Assembly (NCBI GenBank): GCA_949130495.1
Contig: OX422223.1
Span: 78,985,251-79,049,250 of the forward strand
Reading direction: 5' to 3'
DNA length: 64,000 nt
DNA from: Sambucus nigra
Lineage: Eukaryota; Streptophyta; Magnoliopsida; Dipsacales; Adoxaceae
Shown: piece after piece, positions 42,966 through 53,200 of the stretch
Position numbering within the stretch: the first letter of the stretch is position 1
How the letters are laid out: every line of letters begins with the position of its first letter
Translations under genes and position numbers: made by a program
The notes under the pieces: model-generated
The model's database searches: none
Seen by the model: the letters and a program-made list of their open reading frames with translations, nothing else
Told to the model about the DNA's origin: nothing

Positions 42966-44513
42966 AACCCCCCTAACTTAGAACTTTGCGCGTCCCGAGC
43001 AATGTAAAAGAATGAAAGTAAGAGTTAAGGACACTCCAAGGACTTTATTGGTATAGAGTACCACTTTCACGGGCAAGCGATTGCATTTAGCGTATGCAAC
43101 AAGCCTTTAAACCTCTAGGCTACCCTAGTAGGACGAGTTGTGTCTCGTGAGGGTTTGCAGTGAATATACCCACAAAATTCGACTCAAATAAAATTCAAAA
43201 TATGCAAAAAAATTTGTAATTCAAACTTTCCGGAAAATATACATCATCAAGTCATATTTACAAGTCTCAAACCGTAGTGTGTGTGTGCGAAGCCAGAAAT
43301 ATAACCGCCAATTTCCATCGATTGATCATTACGTTACTTATCCGAAAATTCGTTTTGATTTCAATTTCTCATGGAATGCACTCACAAACGAATCTCTCGG
43401 ATTATGGCTATTCTCTAGGCATGCGTGATATAAAGAGTAAATGTAATGGAAGCAAATTCACGCATGCAATTAGAAAGACGGAAATTTTATGGCGAAAGGA
43501 TCTCTTCAACGGATTACGATTTTAAAAACGGGAACATTGCCTCTATTTCGCGCACTTAACCTCTTATATTATCTTTTGGTGTCTTAGCTCTCCACGCGGT
43601 AATCAATTTTCGCAATTTGGACTCGGTTAGGACTTTTTCGGGTTGTAGGGTGTATAGGGTAAAATGAAGGAGGTATGGACGGTTGGAATTGGAAAAGTCA
43701 TTCGTGATGTCCGTTTGTGCATTTTCCGGGCTATGGCTCATTTTTTTCTTCTTTTTCTATTTTTTTTTCTTTTCTTTTTTTCTTTGTTGCTATTTTTGTT
43801 GAGCATTCTTCTATTTTTTTTTTCTTGCCCCCTTTTTGTCGCACTTTTCGGACTTTATTTGATAAATGTTCGATTTTCACAATTCCGGGCTTTTTTGGGT
43901 TTTTCGGGTTGTCAAACGAAAGGGAAAATTATTCGGCTCAATTTGGGTTACAAAAGGGATAATTTTTCGCTACTTTTTCTGGCCAATATTTTTGGGGTGA
44001 GAAACGAGGGCCTACTTCATTGCCCAAAATGTCAATTGCGTTACCATATGCGTTTCGAGGTGAATTTAAGTTTAGAGACTCTTTTGGCACGATTTTCAAG
44101 GCAACATTGCACACATTTTTTAAAACCGATCAAAATGAAAGGATTGAGATCCTTGACAACTTATTAAGCGCTAAAAAGAACTTTGAGTTAACAATTAACT
44201 CGGATCGATTTAAAAACTCGCAAAACGTGATAGGCTAGAATCTCACCGGGTTTGTTAATCTCCACATTTATTCGTTAAGTCGTCAATTTTCGCTCAATTT
44301 CCATCTTTAGTCAATTTCGGCTTTGTGTATGTTGGATGTTTACAATTTGAGACTCCAATTTGACTTTTAATGATATTTTTGAAAATTTTGAATTCCAATT
44401 TTTATTTATTTTGAACAAAAATATTTTTGGATTTTTCAAAATTTTATGATTTTTTTGGAAATTTTGGGCATTTTTGAAAATTTGTGAAGTTTTAGAAATA
44501 CGCACTTGTGACC
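42966..44513. repeat. Athila-B internal tandem duplication, copy 1
   Basis: It begins AACCCCCCTAACTTAGAACT and is about 1548 bp long, near-identical to 44514-46060. It carries the conserved hairpin block, a polypyrimidine tract (43735-43850) and AT-rich sequence. Frames within (for example 43277-43525) are duplicated along with it and show no domain. On the minus strand its first bases form the PPT TTAGGGGGGTT next to the 3' LTR. Confidence 0.88.
43058..43180 (-). other. Conserved hairpin block, Athila-B copy 1
   Basis: GTACCACTTTCACGGGCA, the hairpin TTGCAT-TTAGCGT-ATGCAA (43082-43100), CAACAAGCCTTTAAACCT, ACGAG-TTGTGT-CTCGT and CCCACAAAATTC. The counterpart in Athila-A is 23106-23229. Confidence 0.6.
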
Positions 44514-46060
44514 AACCCCCCTAACTTAGAACTTTGCGCGTCCCGAGCAATGTAAAAGAATGAAAGTAAGAGTTAAGGACACTCCAAGGACTTTATTGGT
44601 ATAGAGTACCACTTTCGCGGGCAAGCAATTGCATTTAGCGTATGCAACAAGCCTTTAAACCTCTAGGTTACCCTAGTAGGACGAGTTGTGTCTCGTGAGG
44701 GTTTGCAGTGAATATACCCACAAAATTCGACTCAAATAAAATTCAAAATATGCAAAAAATGTGTAATTCAAACTTTCCAGAAAATATACATCATCAAGTC
44801 ATATTTACAAGTCTCAAACCGTAGTGTGTGTGTGCGAAGCCAGAAATATAACCGCCAATTTCCATCGATTGATCATTACGTTACTTATCCGAAAATTCGT
44901 TTTGATTTCAATTTCTCATGGAATGCACTCACAAACGAATCTCTCGGATTATGGCTATTCTCTAGGCATGCGTGATATAAAGAGTAAATGTAATGGAAGC
45001 AAATTCACGCATGCAATTAGAAAGACGGAAATTTTATGGCGAAAGGATCTCTTCAACGGATTACGATTTTAAAAACGGGAACATTGCCTCTATTTCGCGC
45101 ACTTAACCTCTTATATTATCTTTTGGTGTCTTAGCTCTCCACGCGGTAATCAATTTTCGCAATTTGGACTCGGTTAGGACTTTTTCGGGTTGTAGGGTGT
45201 ATAGGGTAAAATGAAGGAGGTATGGAAGGTTGGAATTGGAAAAGTCATTCGTGATGTCCGTTTGTGCATTTTTCGGGCTATGGCTCATTTTTTTCTTCTT
45301 TTTCTATTTTTTTTTTCTTTTCTTTTTTTCTTTGTTGCTATTTTTGTTGAGCATTCTTCTATTTTTTTTTTCTTGCCCCCTTTTTGTCGCACTTTTCGGA
45401 CTTTATTTGATAAATGTTCGATTTTCACAATTCCGGGCTTTTTTGGGTTTTTCGGGTTGTCAAACGAAAGGGAAAATTATTCGGCTCAATTTGGGTTACA
45501 AAAGGGATAATTTTTCGCTACTTTTTCTGGCCAATATTTTTGGGGTGAGAAACGAGGGCCTACTTCATTGCCCAAAATACCAATTGCGTTACCATATGCG
45601 TTTCGAGGTGAATTTAAGTTTAGAGACTCTTTTGGCACGATTTTCAAGGCAACATTGCACACATTTTTTAAAACCGATCAAAATGAAAGGATTGAGATCC
45701 TTTACAACTTATTAAGCGCTAAAAAGAACTTTGAGTTAACAATTAACTCGGATCGATTTAAAAACTCGCAAAACGTGATAGGCTAGAATCTCACCGGGTT
45801 CGTTAATCTCCACATTTATTCGTTAAGTCGTCAATTTTTGCTCAATTTCCATCTTTAGTCAATTTCGGCTTTGTGTATGTTGGATATTTACAATTTGAGA
45901 CTCCAATTTGACTTTTAATGATATTTTTGAAAATTTTGAATTCCAATTTTTATTTATTTTGAACAAAAATATTTTTGGATTTTTCAAAATTTTATGAGTT
46001 TTTTGGAAATTTTGGGCATTTTTGAAAATTTGTGAAGTTTTAGAAATACGCACTTGTGAC
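44514..46060. repeat. Athila-B internal tandem duplication, copy 2
   Basis: Offset of 1547-1548 bp from copy 1, with few differences such as AAAAAAATTTG versus AAAAAATGTG near 44755. It is bordered on both sides by the word CCCCCCTAACTTAGA, which also follows at 46061. Confidence 0.88.
44606..44728 (-). other. Conserved hairpin block, Athila-B copy 2
   Basis: Same block as 43058-43180, carried within the duplicated unit. Confidence 0.6.
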
Positions 46061-46265
46061 CCCCCCTAACTTAGACTTTTGCATTGTCCTCAACCAAAAA
46101 GGACGAAAATCTAACTTAAGGCGAATGAAAAGTGCGGAAAAATAAAACAAACAAATATGAAAAATGCAACAAGACACTATATGACACTCATGCATGACTC
46201 AAAAATACGACAACAATCACCCCATACGCGTCGGGGGTGCGACGACCTCTCATCTCTCCATAAAC
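46061..46265. other. Athila-B spacer between ORF2 and the duplication
   Basis: Short non-coding piece beginning with another CCCCCCTAACTTAGA word. Confidence 0.4.
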
Positions 46266-46721
46266 TCACCCGACCCCACTTATGGAGGTTGATGCTCTCC
46301 TTGTCACTCCCGTCCGAGGATCATATTCCAATAATCGAAACAAGTTGGGACCTCGCCCATAGATAAAGGATAGACCGGGAGACTCGTCGTAACTAATTGG
46401 AAAGGGATCCTCGTGATGCTGACTCAAAGCATGGTCAACGTGCACTGACTCGGAGGGGACACCTAGGTTTCTTTCAATTTTTAAGACGCATGGGTCGGGC
46501 TCTAAGTCGGATGAACCACAACTTTTCTCCTCACTCGCCTTCGGGACCTCTAGTGGTATGGGTGGATGGTCACAAAGAAGAAATTCATTGATTTTATCTT
46601 CCCATTCACTTTCTTCTAGGTGTCTAAATGAATCCATTAGAGTTTGGACTTGGTCGTTAAGGCTCTCATCTAGGCTCTCATCCACCGGACCGAATTCTTT
46701 TTCAAATTCTTCCATGCTCAT
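46266..46721 (-). CDS. Athila-B second ORF, 151 codons, gag-pol linker-like
   Basis: It starts MSMEEFEKEFGPVDESLDES, is very acidic and ends SISGVG. Its start lies 5 bases after the gag-protease stop, in another frame. A (GA)n-like run at the end of the first ORF suggests the two were once one frame and separated by a slip. It resembles the acidic linker between protease and RT of Athila polyproteins, but no RT follows. Alternatively it is expressed separately. No catalytic motif is visible. Confidence 0.5.
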   Translation of the reverse strand: MSMEEFEKEFGPVDESLDESLNDQVQTLMDSFRHLEESEWEDKINEFLLCDHPPIPLEVPKASEEKSCGSSDLEPDPCVLKIERNLGVPSESVHVDHALSQHHEDPFPISYDESPGLSFIYGRGPNLFRLLEYDPRTGVTRRASTSISGVG

Positions 46722-46726
46722 GTCCC

Positions 46727-49480
46727 CTAGATCTCTCTCTCTCGCGCGGTGCCAATGTCCTCTCTAACTTGCTCGCTTTCTAACTCCACCATTTTTCTCT
46801 CTTCTAACCCCTCTCTCTCTCGCTCTATTGCGGTCACTACACACCTCTCTTCCACTTTTCTCTCCGCGTCACAACTACCACCGTTACTTGATGAAATAGG
46901 GCACACTCCTAACGACTCTCTCTTGTGGGACCCTTTATTATCGTGATTTATCATTAAAGATGATCCTAAGGCGTCTCCACAATAATTCTCCTCGTTGTAT
47001 TCCTCTACGATCTCCTCTATGAAGCTCACTGCGTGAAGGTCATCTTCTTCTCCCGTATGTTGGGCGACATGGAAGATGTTGGTCTCTAAAGTCATGTTCC
47101 CAAAAGTGAGTTGCATTCGCCCATTCCTAGTGTTGATGATTGCGTTATCCGTAGCTAAGAACGGGCGCCCAAGGATGATAGGAACATGGTTGCTTGAGGT
47201 AAATGAGGGCTCCGTGTCCCAAATGACAAAGTCTACCGGGAAGTAGAAAGTGTCAACTTGGACGATCACGTCCTCGACTATGCCTCTTGGGATCTTCACG
47301 GTTCGATCCGCTAATTGGAGAGTGACCTTTGTGGGCTTGAGGTCGCCCAAGTCAAGTTGCGTATAGATGGAGTAAGGGAGGATATTGACACTTGCTCCCA
47401 AATCAAGTAAGGCTTTTTCGATTCTGTTTTCTCCAATGATGCAGGAAATGGTGGGTGCACCGGGATCTTTGAATTTAGGTGGGAGATCATTGAGTAGAAT
47501 GGAGCTCACATTCTGTGCTAGAAAGACATTTTTCTTTACCTTCATCTTTCTCTTTACCGTCAACAAGTCTTTAATGACTTTTCCATAAGCTGGAATTTGT
47601 TTAATGGCATCCAGGAAAGGTAAATTCATCTTAACTTGTTTTAGCACGTCTAGCACGTCATCACGTGGATTTCCTTTATGAGGAGGAATTAGCCTTTGAG
47701 GAAACGGTGCCGCGGAGGGTGGTTTCACTACTACCTCGGGCTCACTAGCGTCTTCTTTGTCACTCTCGTTCAAGGGGACATCTTCGGCCTCTTTCGTGCC
47801 GGGCGAAATCTCCTTGTCTTTAAGTACGTCTCGTGGGGGAGGTGACAAGTCAACTACCCTCCCACTACGTAGAGTGGTGATTGAGCTACATTGCTCAGGA
47901 TGGTCGTGGGGTGTCGAGCTAACACTAGTTTGACCTTGGAGAGGTCTTTGGCCCTGGGCAGGAAACTTGCCCTTCTCTTGAACACTCAATGAGGATTGTA
48001 TTTGTGACAGAGTCGCATTTATGTCGCCAATTAGACGATCATATTTGGCATTGTTTGCAGTCTGGCTTGCGATGAATTGATTCACAGTATCCTCGAGAGT
48101 TCTCCGCTGTGGCGGGATATAATTTTCGTGAGGTGGTGATGCTTGGACATGTCCTTGCATGTGTGGAGCTTGTTGAAATTGTTGTGGAGGAGGAGGGGCA
48201 ACATGCGAAGGAGGGTTCATTGCGGCATGTTGTTGCCCGTAGCTAAAACCGGGATGGTTTTTCCATGAAGGATTGTATGAATTCCCGTGCGCGGCACCGA
48301 AATTACCCTTAAAACCTCCTATACTACTAACTTGCTCTTGAAGCATTCCTTTGTAGGCGGGTATCGTCGGGCATTCCTCAGTTGAATGTCCCGCCTCACA
48401 AATCGCACACACCTTCTCGACGGGATTTTTGATAGATCCAACTACCTCACATAAATCTCGAAATCCTTTCTCAAGGGTGTCCAATCGACTGTCCGACATA
48501 GAGGTCTTATCTACATGGTATAGGTCGGACGCCGATGGAGTGGTGGTCGCTTGACGATTTCGATTCTGAGCATTAGGATCAGAAATATCCCATGATTGGG
48601 TAGTCTCGGCGACATACCTCAGGTGAAGCTCAGCATCGTGGCAGTCTAGTTCGATAAACGGACCACCACCCATGGTTTCAATGAGTTGCTTGGAGTTGAG
48701 GCTCAACCCATTATAGAGGAAGGAAATGATTTGAGCTGTATCAAATCCATGATGGGGGCACGAAGCAACTAACTCATTGAAACGCTCATAACATCGATGG
48801 AATGGCTCATTATCCAACTGCCTGAACGATTGAATCTGAGCCTTTATGGAGATTGTTCGATGTCGTGGAAAGAACTTCTTGAGAAATCGGGATTGTAACT
48901 CGTTCCAAGATGGAATCGAGCTCGGAGGTAAAGACCATAGCCAGGTCTTAGCTTTATCTTTTAGCGAGAATGGGAAGAGTTTGAGGCGAATCACCTCTTG
49001 TGTGCAAGTTTGATCGTTGAGAGTATCACACACGTCCTCAAATTCCCTTATATGCAAGTATGGCTTTTCAGAATCCATACCGTGATAGTGTGGTAGCATC
49101 TGGATCATTCCATTTTTTAATCGGAACTGCCCGGCATTATACGGGAGTATAATGCATCCCGGAGTGACAGTGCGCTCAGGATATAAGAATTCTCCCAACG
49201 GGCGGTACGGAGGCTCTTCCTCACCGGTAGGTGCATTACTATGCTGCGACATCTCTCTCTCACTTGACGATTCGGTGCTATCACTAGGTGTGCGCGAAGT
49301 GTGTCCTACGAAGGAGAAGGGAGTGTTGCTAGAGATTGAGTGTGATGGTGTGGGAGGTGGGATCCAGAACTGTGGGGCGTTTGGAGTGTGGGGACTATCT
49401 GGGTTATACTCCACCATAGGATTTTCGTGAATATGGGTGGGAGTATTATGAGGTGTGGAAGTGGTTTCGGAATTTTGCAT
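46727..49480 (-). CDS. Athila-B gag-protease polyprotein, 917 aa
   Basis: This is the longest intact frame in the window. Residues 1-100 are low-complexity (Pro, Ser, Thr). About 110-300 is the Athila-type gag core (FRLKNGMIQMLPHYHG, then RLKLFPFSLKDKAKTWLWSL and LKKFFPRHRT). A zinc knuckle CAICEAGHSTEEC lies at 358-370 (CX2CX3HX4C), followed by a Gln/Pro-rich linker. At about 655-830 is an aspartic protease with ALLDLGASVNILP (catalytic DLGAS at 693-697) and VPIILGRPFLATDNAIINTR. It ends in a (GA)n-encoded Glu/Arg tail. It could still make particle protein and protease. The start ATG at 49480 lies about 120 bases after the PBS. The element lacks RT and integrase. Confidence 0.88.
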   Translation of the reverse strand: MQNSETTSTPHNTPTHIHENPMVEYNPDSPHTPNAPQFWIPPPTPSHSISSNTPFSFVGHTSRTPSDSTESSSEREMSQHSNAPTGEEEPPYRPLGEFLYPERTVTPGCIILPYNAGQFRLKNGMIQMLPHYHGMDSEKPYLHIREFEDVCDTLNDQTCTQEVIRLKLFPFSLKDKAKTWLWSLPPSSIPSWNELQSRFLKKFFPRHRTISIKAQIQSFRQLDNEPFHRCYERFNELVASCPHHGFDTAQIISFLYNGLSLNSKQLIETMGGGPFIELDCHDAELHLRYVAETTQSWDISDPNAQNRNRQATTTPSASDLYHVDKTSMSDSRLDTLEKGFRDLCEVVGSIKNPVEKVCAICEAGHSTEECPTIPAYKGMLQEQVSSIGGFKGNFGAAHGNSYNPSWKNHPGFSYGQQHAAMNPPSHVAPPPPQQFQQAPHMQGHVQASPPHENYIPPQRRTLEDTVNQFIASQTANNAKYDRLIGDINATLSQIQSSLSVQEKGKFPAQGQRPLQGQTSVSSTPHDHPEQCSSITTLRSGRVVDLSPPPRDVLKDKEISPGTKEAEDVPLNESDKEDASEPEVVVKPPSAAPFPQRLIPPHKGNPRDDVLDVLKQVKMNLPFLDAIKQIPAYGKVIKDLLTVKRKMKVKKNVFLAQNVSSILLNDLPPKFKDPGAPTISCIIGENRIEKALLDLGASVNILPYSIYTQLDLGDLKPTKVTLQLADRTVKIPRGIVEDVIVQVDTFYFPVDFVIWDTEPSFTSSNHVPIILGRPFLATDNAIINTRNGRMQLTFGNMTLETNIFHVAQHTGEEDDLHAVSFIEEIVEEYNEENYCGDALGSSLMINHDNKGSHKRESLGVCPISSSNGGSCDAERKVEERCVVTAIEREREGLEERKMVELESEQVREDIGTAREREI

Positions 49481-49509
49481 TAAGCTCAGGAGAGATGATG
49501 ATTGTGAAT

Positions 49510-49553
49510 CTTTTTGGATTTTTATTATTTTTTTTTTTTTTTTTTTTTTTTTG
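49510..49553. repeat. Poly-T tract in Athila-B leader
   Basis: TTTATTATTTT followed by a run of about 24 T. The inverted copy (42612-42652) has AATAATAAAAA units instead, so this tract changed after the duplication. Confidence 0.8.
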
Positions 49554-49603
49554 AATTTTTGGTCAAAGTTTTGGATTAACTCGATCTAATCCTAAGTCTA
49601 CCT

Positions 49604-49628
49604 AATTCCCCGGCAACGGCGCCAAAAA
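49604..49628 (-). other. Athila-B primer-binding site
   Basis: TTTTTGGCGCCGTTGCCGGG on the minus strand, just inside the LTR end GTGTCA. A second copy in plus orientation lies at about 42531-42552. Confidence 0.85.
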
Positions 49629-50685
49629 CTTGACACGACTCAGAATGTGTCTCTAAGGTGTGTACTCTCTAGGCTCAAGTGCAAGCCTGTCGTTCAAGTA
49701 ATAATCCGACAAGTCGGGTATCGATCCTCAGGGAAAAAGGACAACGGAGTTGTGACGACGGGATAAGATAGAGGAATCCTAACGTTGACTCTAAGAAGAA
49801 AAGAAAAAAATTGATTTGGTCTTTTGGGATTGATTAAACTAAATGCAATTACGAAAGTATAATGAAAAATGCAACTAACTAAATTATCTAAATGAAGAAT
49901 GAAGGGTTGAATTGAAACTTTTAACTAAATGATGAGAAAACGGGATGGGAATACAATCCCCCAACCCTAGTGTAATGCAGTGACAACGTCAATCATAAAT
50001 TTATCCGATTAATTCAAACCCGGAATTTAGTACTCCCAAGCATTATGTATACGAGGTTCAAGCCCGCGTCATACCTAATCTGAGGATGAGTAAATCGGTA
50101 TCGCGGTAATTACACTCAAATTGTACTCTAAATCATCACGAGTACCCATAGGCAAACGAGATATAAAGATCTACAATTCTTATGAAATTACGCGATACGA
50201 TCAAAATTAATCATTACATTCATCGGATCGACGTTATACACATGCACTAACACATCAGGTTGGGTTCATGCATCCCAACCTTGAAAAACCTAGCCTGACA
50301 TGTTAAATTCATTAATGCATGAAATAATGACGTTGCATGTGTAGGAATTCATGATGAAATTAGCTAGAAGCATGTAAATACGTATTATGTATGCGAAAAC
50401 AAGTTGTATCGAATATGAAAACTACGCATGCAAGAATAATCAATAAGAAACAAGAATCTTGAATTAAAAGTAGAAAAGCAAACCCGAAACAATGAAATCT
50501 TGAAGAAATTTATTCCCTTGATGTTCCTAGATATTCCTCCCCTTTCTTTCTATCAAAAACTCTCTAAAAATAACCCTAAAGGCTGCCCCTAGGTTAGTAC
50601 CTCCGTTCCCCACAAGTTTGGAGTGTTAAAAACCTATTAGGAGACTTGGAGACCAATCAAAATAAAAGACAAAATTCGCGTGTCA

Positions 50686-50734
50686 GGTACATGCGAACCG
50701 GCTCGGGTGTACCTGGCTGGGGTTCGCATGTACC
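50686..50734. repeat. 14-bp inverted repeat in Athila-B LTR
   Basis: GGTACATGCGAACC (50686-50699) and GGTTCGCATGTACC (50721-50734), perfect stem with a 21-nt loop that itself repeats GTACCTGG-like words. Confidence 0.8.
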
Positions 50735-50784
50735 AGGCTGGTCTTGCCTTCAACACTTGGATTTTTTTCTGGTTTTTCTCTTCT

Positions 50785-51150
50785 TTTCTTGGATTTTTCT
50801 TCAACTTCAACTGAGCATAACTTTTCAACCGTAGCTCGGATTTGGGTGCCGTTTCTTCCAGTGTTCTAGTTGTTCCGAGATCTTCAACTTTCCAGAAGGC
50901 CCAACCTCCAGAATCGGGCTGTAAAATTACAAAAATGCCGTTGAACTTGCCTTCCTAGCCTTTCTTCTATGATTTTTCCGCAACTTCAAGGGGTCATAAC
51001 TCTTTCATCGTAGCTCGGATTGAGGTGCCGTTTTTTCCGGTGTTCTTGTAATTGAAAGATCTTCAACTTTATAGTTGGACCCACTTCCGGAATAAGGCTG
51101 AAAAATTACGAAAATGCCCTTGAACTTGCCTTCTTAGCTTTTCTTGCACT
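50785..51150. repeat. Tandem repeat, 179-bp unit, in Athila-B LTR
   Basis: CGTAGCTCGGATT at 50830 recurs at 51009, and AAAATGCCGTTGAACTTGCC at about 50932 recurs as AAAATGCCCTTGAACTTGCC at 51111. About two units. Confidence 0.75.
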
Positions 51151-51340
51151 GTCTTGCTTCCTCTTTTGCACTGCTTGCGTAATTAACCTGTAAAACCAAT
51201 AAGAGAAGCACGAAATACGAAATACTCGCCAACGAAGGTTAGTATCATAAATGTGAATCAAATCCATATCTGTTACATCACTCGGGTTCACAAAAGTACT
51301 GAAATTAGGGGAATAAATATACAATATTTATGCCCAATCA

Positions 51341-51635
51341 ATTATTGTATGGGATTTTGACTGGATGTGTTCATTCAAGTTCTTTATTTTACTTCAGTTA
51401 GTTCTTACCTTATACTATTGTGATGTATGGTGATGTTTAGATATTACCCTTTAATGATGATGGTTAATAACAAGATAAAATTTTGACACCAACCTTTTTA
51501 AATATTAGGTGATTAGTTTTTATTAAATTAAAAGCTTAGTTTTCGACAGTGATGCATTATCGGAACCAACTTGATATTTTGAAATTAATTAATTCAGGAC
51601 TGATCACCCAGTAATTAATTAGGCGGAGTGTCACA
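51341..51635 (+). repeat. Tekay 3' LTR, right piece
   Basis: Matches 35550-35831 of the 5' LTR from ATTATTGTATGGGATTTTGA and ends GGCGGAGTGTCACA. It carries a small extra TTCTTTATTTTACT-like insertion near 51383. Confidence 0.88.
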
Positions 51636-52517
51636 CTCTAAGGATTCCAAGGCACTAATTTTGGTCTTTACAAGGTATACAAGTTGTGAAAACAATGGAA
51701 TGGCCCAAGTTCTAAATATAATCTCACAATAGTGGGTTGTGAGTGTGGAATGGAGTGTAAACACTTACGTATGCTTCGAACTCTAGTAATTTTGATTGCT
51801 TGACTGCCATAATATCTTTGAATGCTCGAGATTGGTCCCCTTTCACCTTCTTCCAGCTTCCTATTTATAGGAGAACTCTTGGATAGAGAATAAGTGGATT
51901 GTTAGAGCATTGTTAGGGTAGCGCTTAGGTCTGCCAGTGTTAGCAAAATGGTGGAGTGTTACGCAAATTAGTTTCATGTGGTGTAAGGTGGTTGTTGATT
52001 GCAATAAATATTGATGGTAACATTTAATGCAAGTGGAGTTGGGTAGTGGCGGTAGGTAGAATAGTGTTCTGTTTTCTACCTGCTCTATCAGACTGGTCGA
52101 GGAAGATTTATCGAGGTCTTCTAAGCCCGGGACCGGACACATATTAGTCTTACGTTGCTATCAAGATCTTTTTGGGGTGACACACCTTAACTTTAAGGGC
52201 TAAGCAGTCTGGGGAGATCATTTTCCTTCAGACTGAGGTATGTATTAGGCATCAGCCTTGGTGGAGTCTAAATTCTTAGGCTTCAAAACTTTGTTAAGAA
52301 GATATGATGGAATGGTTTATCCTTCTAGGAGGAAGCGGGCATAGCTGAGGTTTGCTATAGTGCCATGGCTTCCCCTTAAGAGCAACAGAGGTCTATGGGG
52401 ATAAGTAACATTATATCTAAGGTATGAGGTCAACTAAGGAGCCTCTTTACTAGTCCGAGTGTGCTTGAAGGGGTTTAAGAGACTTTGGAAGGTTAAGGGT
52501 TTAATAGAGTATCATCA
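51636..52517 (-). repeat. Tat-B 5' LTR, right piece
   Basis: Continues the LTR interrupted at 32994 and matches about 16821-17688, ending TATCATCA. It contains the 27-bp source of the filler (52409-52435). Confidence 0.82.
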
Positions 52518-53200
52518 GAGATGATGGCTGAGGCCAAAGTGGACAAGGCATCTTCATAACTATTGTTTCCCCTTAGGAACATATAAGAATTGAGTGACTA
52601 GCTCATGGACCTTTTCGAGGAAGGATAACATTCACTCATCTTTGACATTATAGTCTACTGATATACGGTTGATTACCATCCTTAAGTAGAAAAAAGTGTC
52701 TAGGTGACTGGAGCCCATAGATAAGGATTTATTCGATCCTCTAATAAGAGCCTTAATTCCACTTCATTGTTCGATGCTTCAAAGCCCACTCGTATAGTCT
52801 ACTTGATTATGGTGTCTTTCGGAGTGATTGAGACTATTCCTATCCCATATCCTTTCGTGTTGGAATTTCTATCCATGTAGAGGGTCCACCTATTTCTCTA
52901 CTTGGAGTCCCTTTTGATGACTTTATTGCCAGATTTAAGGATTCCCTTAGGTTTTAATCCCCCGATAAACTTATCAAGTGAAATTTTCCAACACCTGCCC
53001 CTCAATGTCATCCTATGCTGATAATGGATATCAAACCTCCCTAGTTCCACCAACCATTTGGACAACCTTCTAGAGAGGTCGGTATTTTTTAAGACAGCCT
53101 TTAGTGGAAAAGAAGTGGTGACAATGATTGAATGTGATCTAAAGTAATGTTTCAACTTGCACGAAGCTATTACCAGTTAATAAGCTAACTTTTCCAGTAG
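52518..53200 (-). pseudogene. Tat-A RNase H
   Basis: From about 53155 the end of the first RNase H domain reads MKHYFRSHSIIVTTSFPLKA and DLSRRLSKWLVELGRFDIHY. Then comes the second, plant-type RNase H of Tat elements: MDRNSNTKGYGIGIVSITP, VGFEASNNEVELRLLLED and ALSTLASAIISD next to the Tat-B insertion at 52517. Stops and shifts interrupt it. The presence of two RNase H-like parts supports the Tat assignment. Confidence 0.75.

Larger units (their letters stand above)
41723..51340 (-). mobile_element. Athila-B: non-autonomous Athila-like element with rearranged left end
   Basis: The intact 5' LTR (minus strand) is 49631-51340, the PBS lies at 49604-49628, a long gag-protease ORF at 49480-46727, a short second ORF, a 1.5-kb tandem duplication (42966-46060), and a 3' LTR of which only about 230 bp (42736-42965) is in normal orientation. 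The rest of the left end is filler plus an inverted copy of LTR/PBS/gag start (41754-42740). RT, RNase H and integrase are absent. The right flank ATTAT (51341-51345) has no visible partner because the left end was lost. Confidence 0.82.
49631..51340 (-). repeat. Athila-B 5' LTR
   Basis: On the minus strand TGATTGGGCATAAATATTG...GAGTCGTGTCA, 1710 bp. It contains a tandem repeat of 179-bp units and a 14-bp palindrome. Confidence 0.88.
32995..51635 (+). mobile_element. Tekay/Del-like chromovirus with nested insertions
   Basis: 5' LTR 32995-35831, PBS TGGTATCAGAGC at 35834, gag, protease, RT, RNase H, integrase, chromodomain, polypurine tract 41041-41054, 3' LTR from 41055. The 3' LTR is interrupted at 41722 and resumes at 51341-51635. 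Flanks CTTTA (32990-32994) and CTCTA (51636-51640) are the probable target duplication. The undisturbed Tat-B LTR at 16800-16840 shows the site without it. A C-terminal chromodomain and an initiator-Met tRNA PBS are features of chromoviruses. By eye the LTR starts differ by about 5 in 110 bases. Stops and frameshifts make it non-functional. Confidence 0.88.
16528..52517 (-). mobile_element. Tat-B: deleted Tat/Ogre-like element inside Tat-A pol
   Basis: LTRs of about 1.16 kb lie at 16528-17688 and at 32710-32994 plus 51636-52517, the latter split by the Tekay element. On the minus strand the order is 5' LTR, PBS (32688-32706), directly a partial integrase (32640-31950), tandem repeats, an antisense ORF (plus strand, split by Athila-A) and 3' LTR. 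Gag, protease, RT and RNase H are missing, so it needed a helper. The layout with an antisense ORF before the 3' LTR is that of Ogre/Grande-type Tat elements. The LTRs differ by roughly 20% by eye. I could not find a matching 5-bp target duplication (ATTCA versus GAGAT). Confidence 0.78.

Noticed and set aside
43277..45786. Repeated frames of 82, 99, 161 and 167 codons with Phe/Leu runs
   Set aside because: Duplicated with the 1.55-kb tandem unit; the hydrophobic runs come from a polypyrimidine tract on the non-coding strand.
49152..49430. Plus-strand 92-codon frame
   Set aside because: Shadow of the gag-protease ORF on the other strand.
41723..51340. Athila-B as a simple element with two LTRs in inverted orientation
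   Set aside because: A direct-orientation LTR end with adjoining polypurine tract remains at 42736-42965, so the inverted part is a later rearrangement.
32710..52517. A solo LTR in Tat-A in place of Tat-B
   Set aside because: The second LTR copy at 16528-17688, the PBS beside 32710 and the integrase/antisense ORF between them fit one element with two LTRs.
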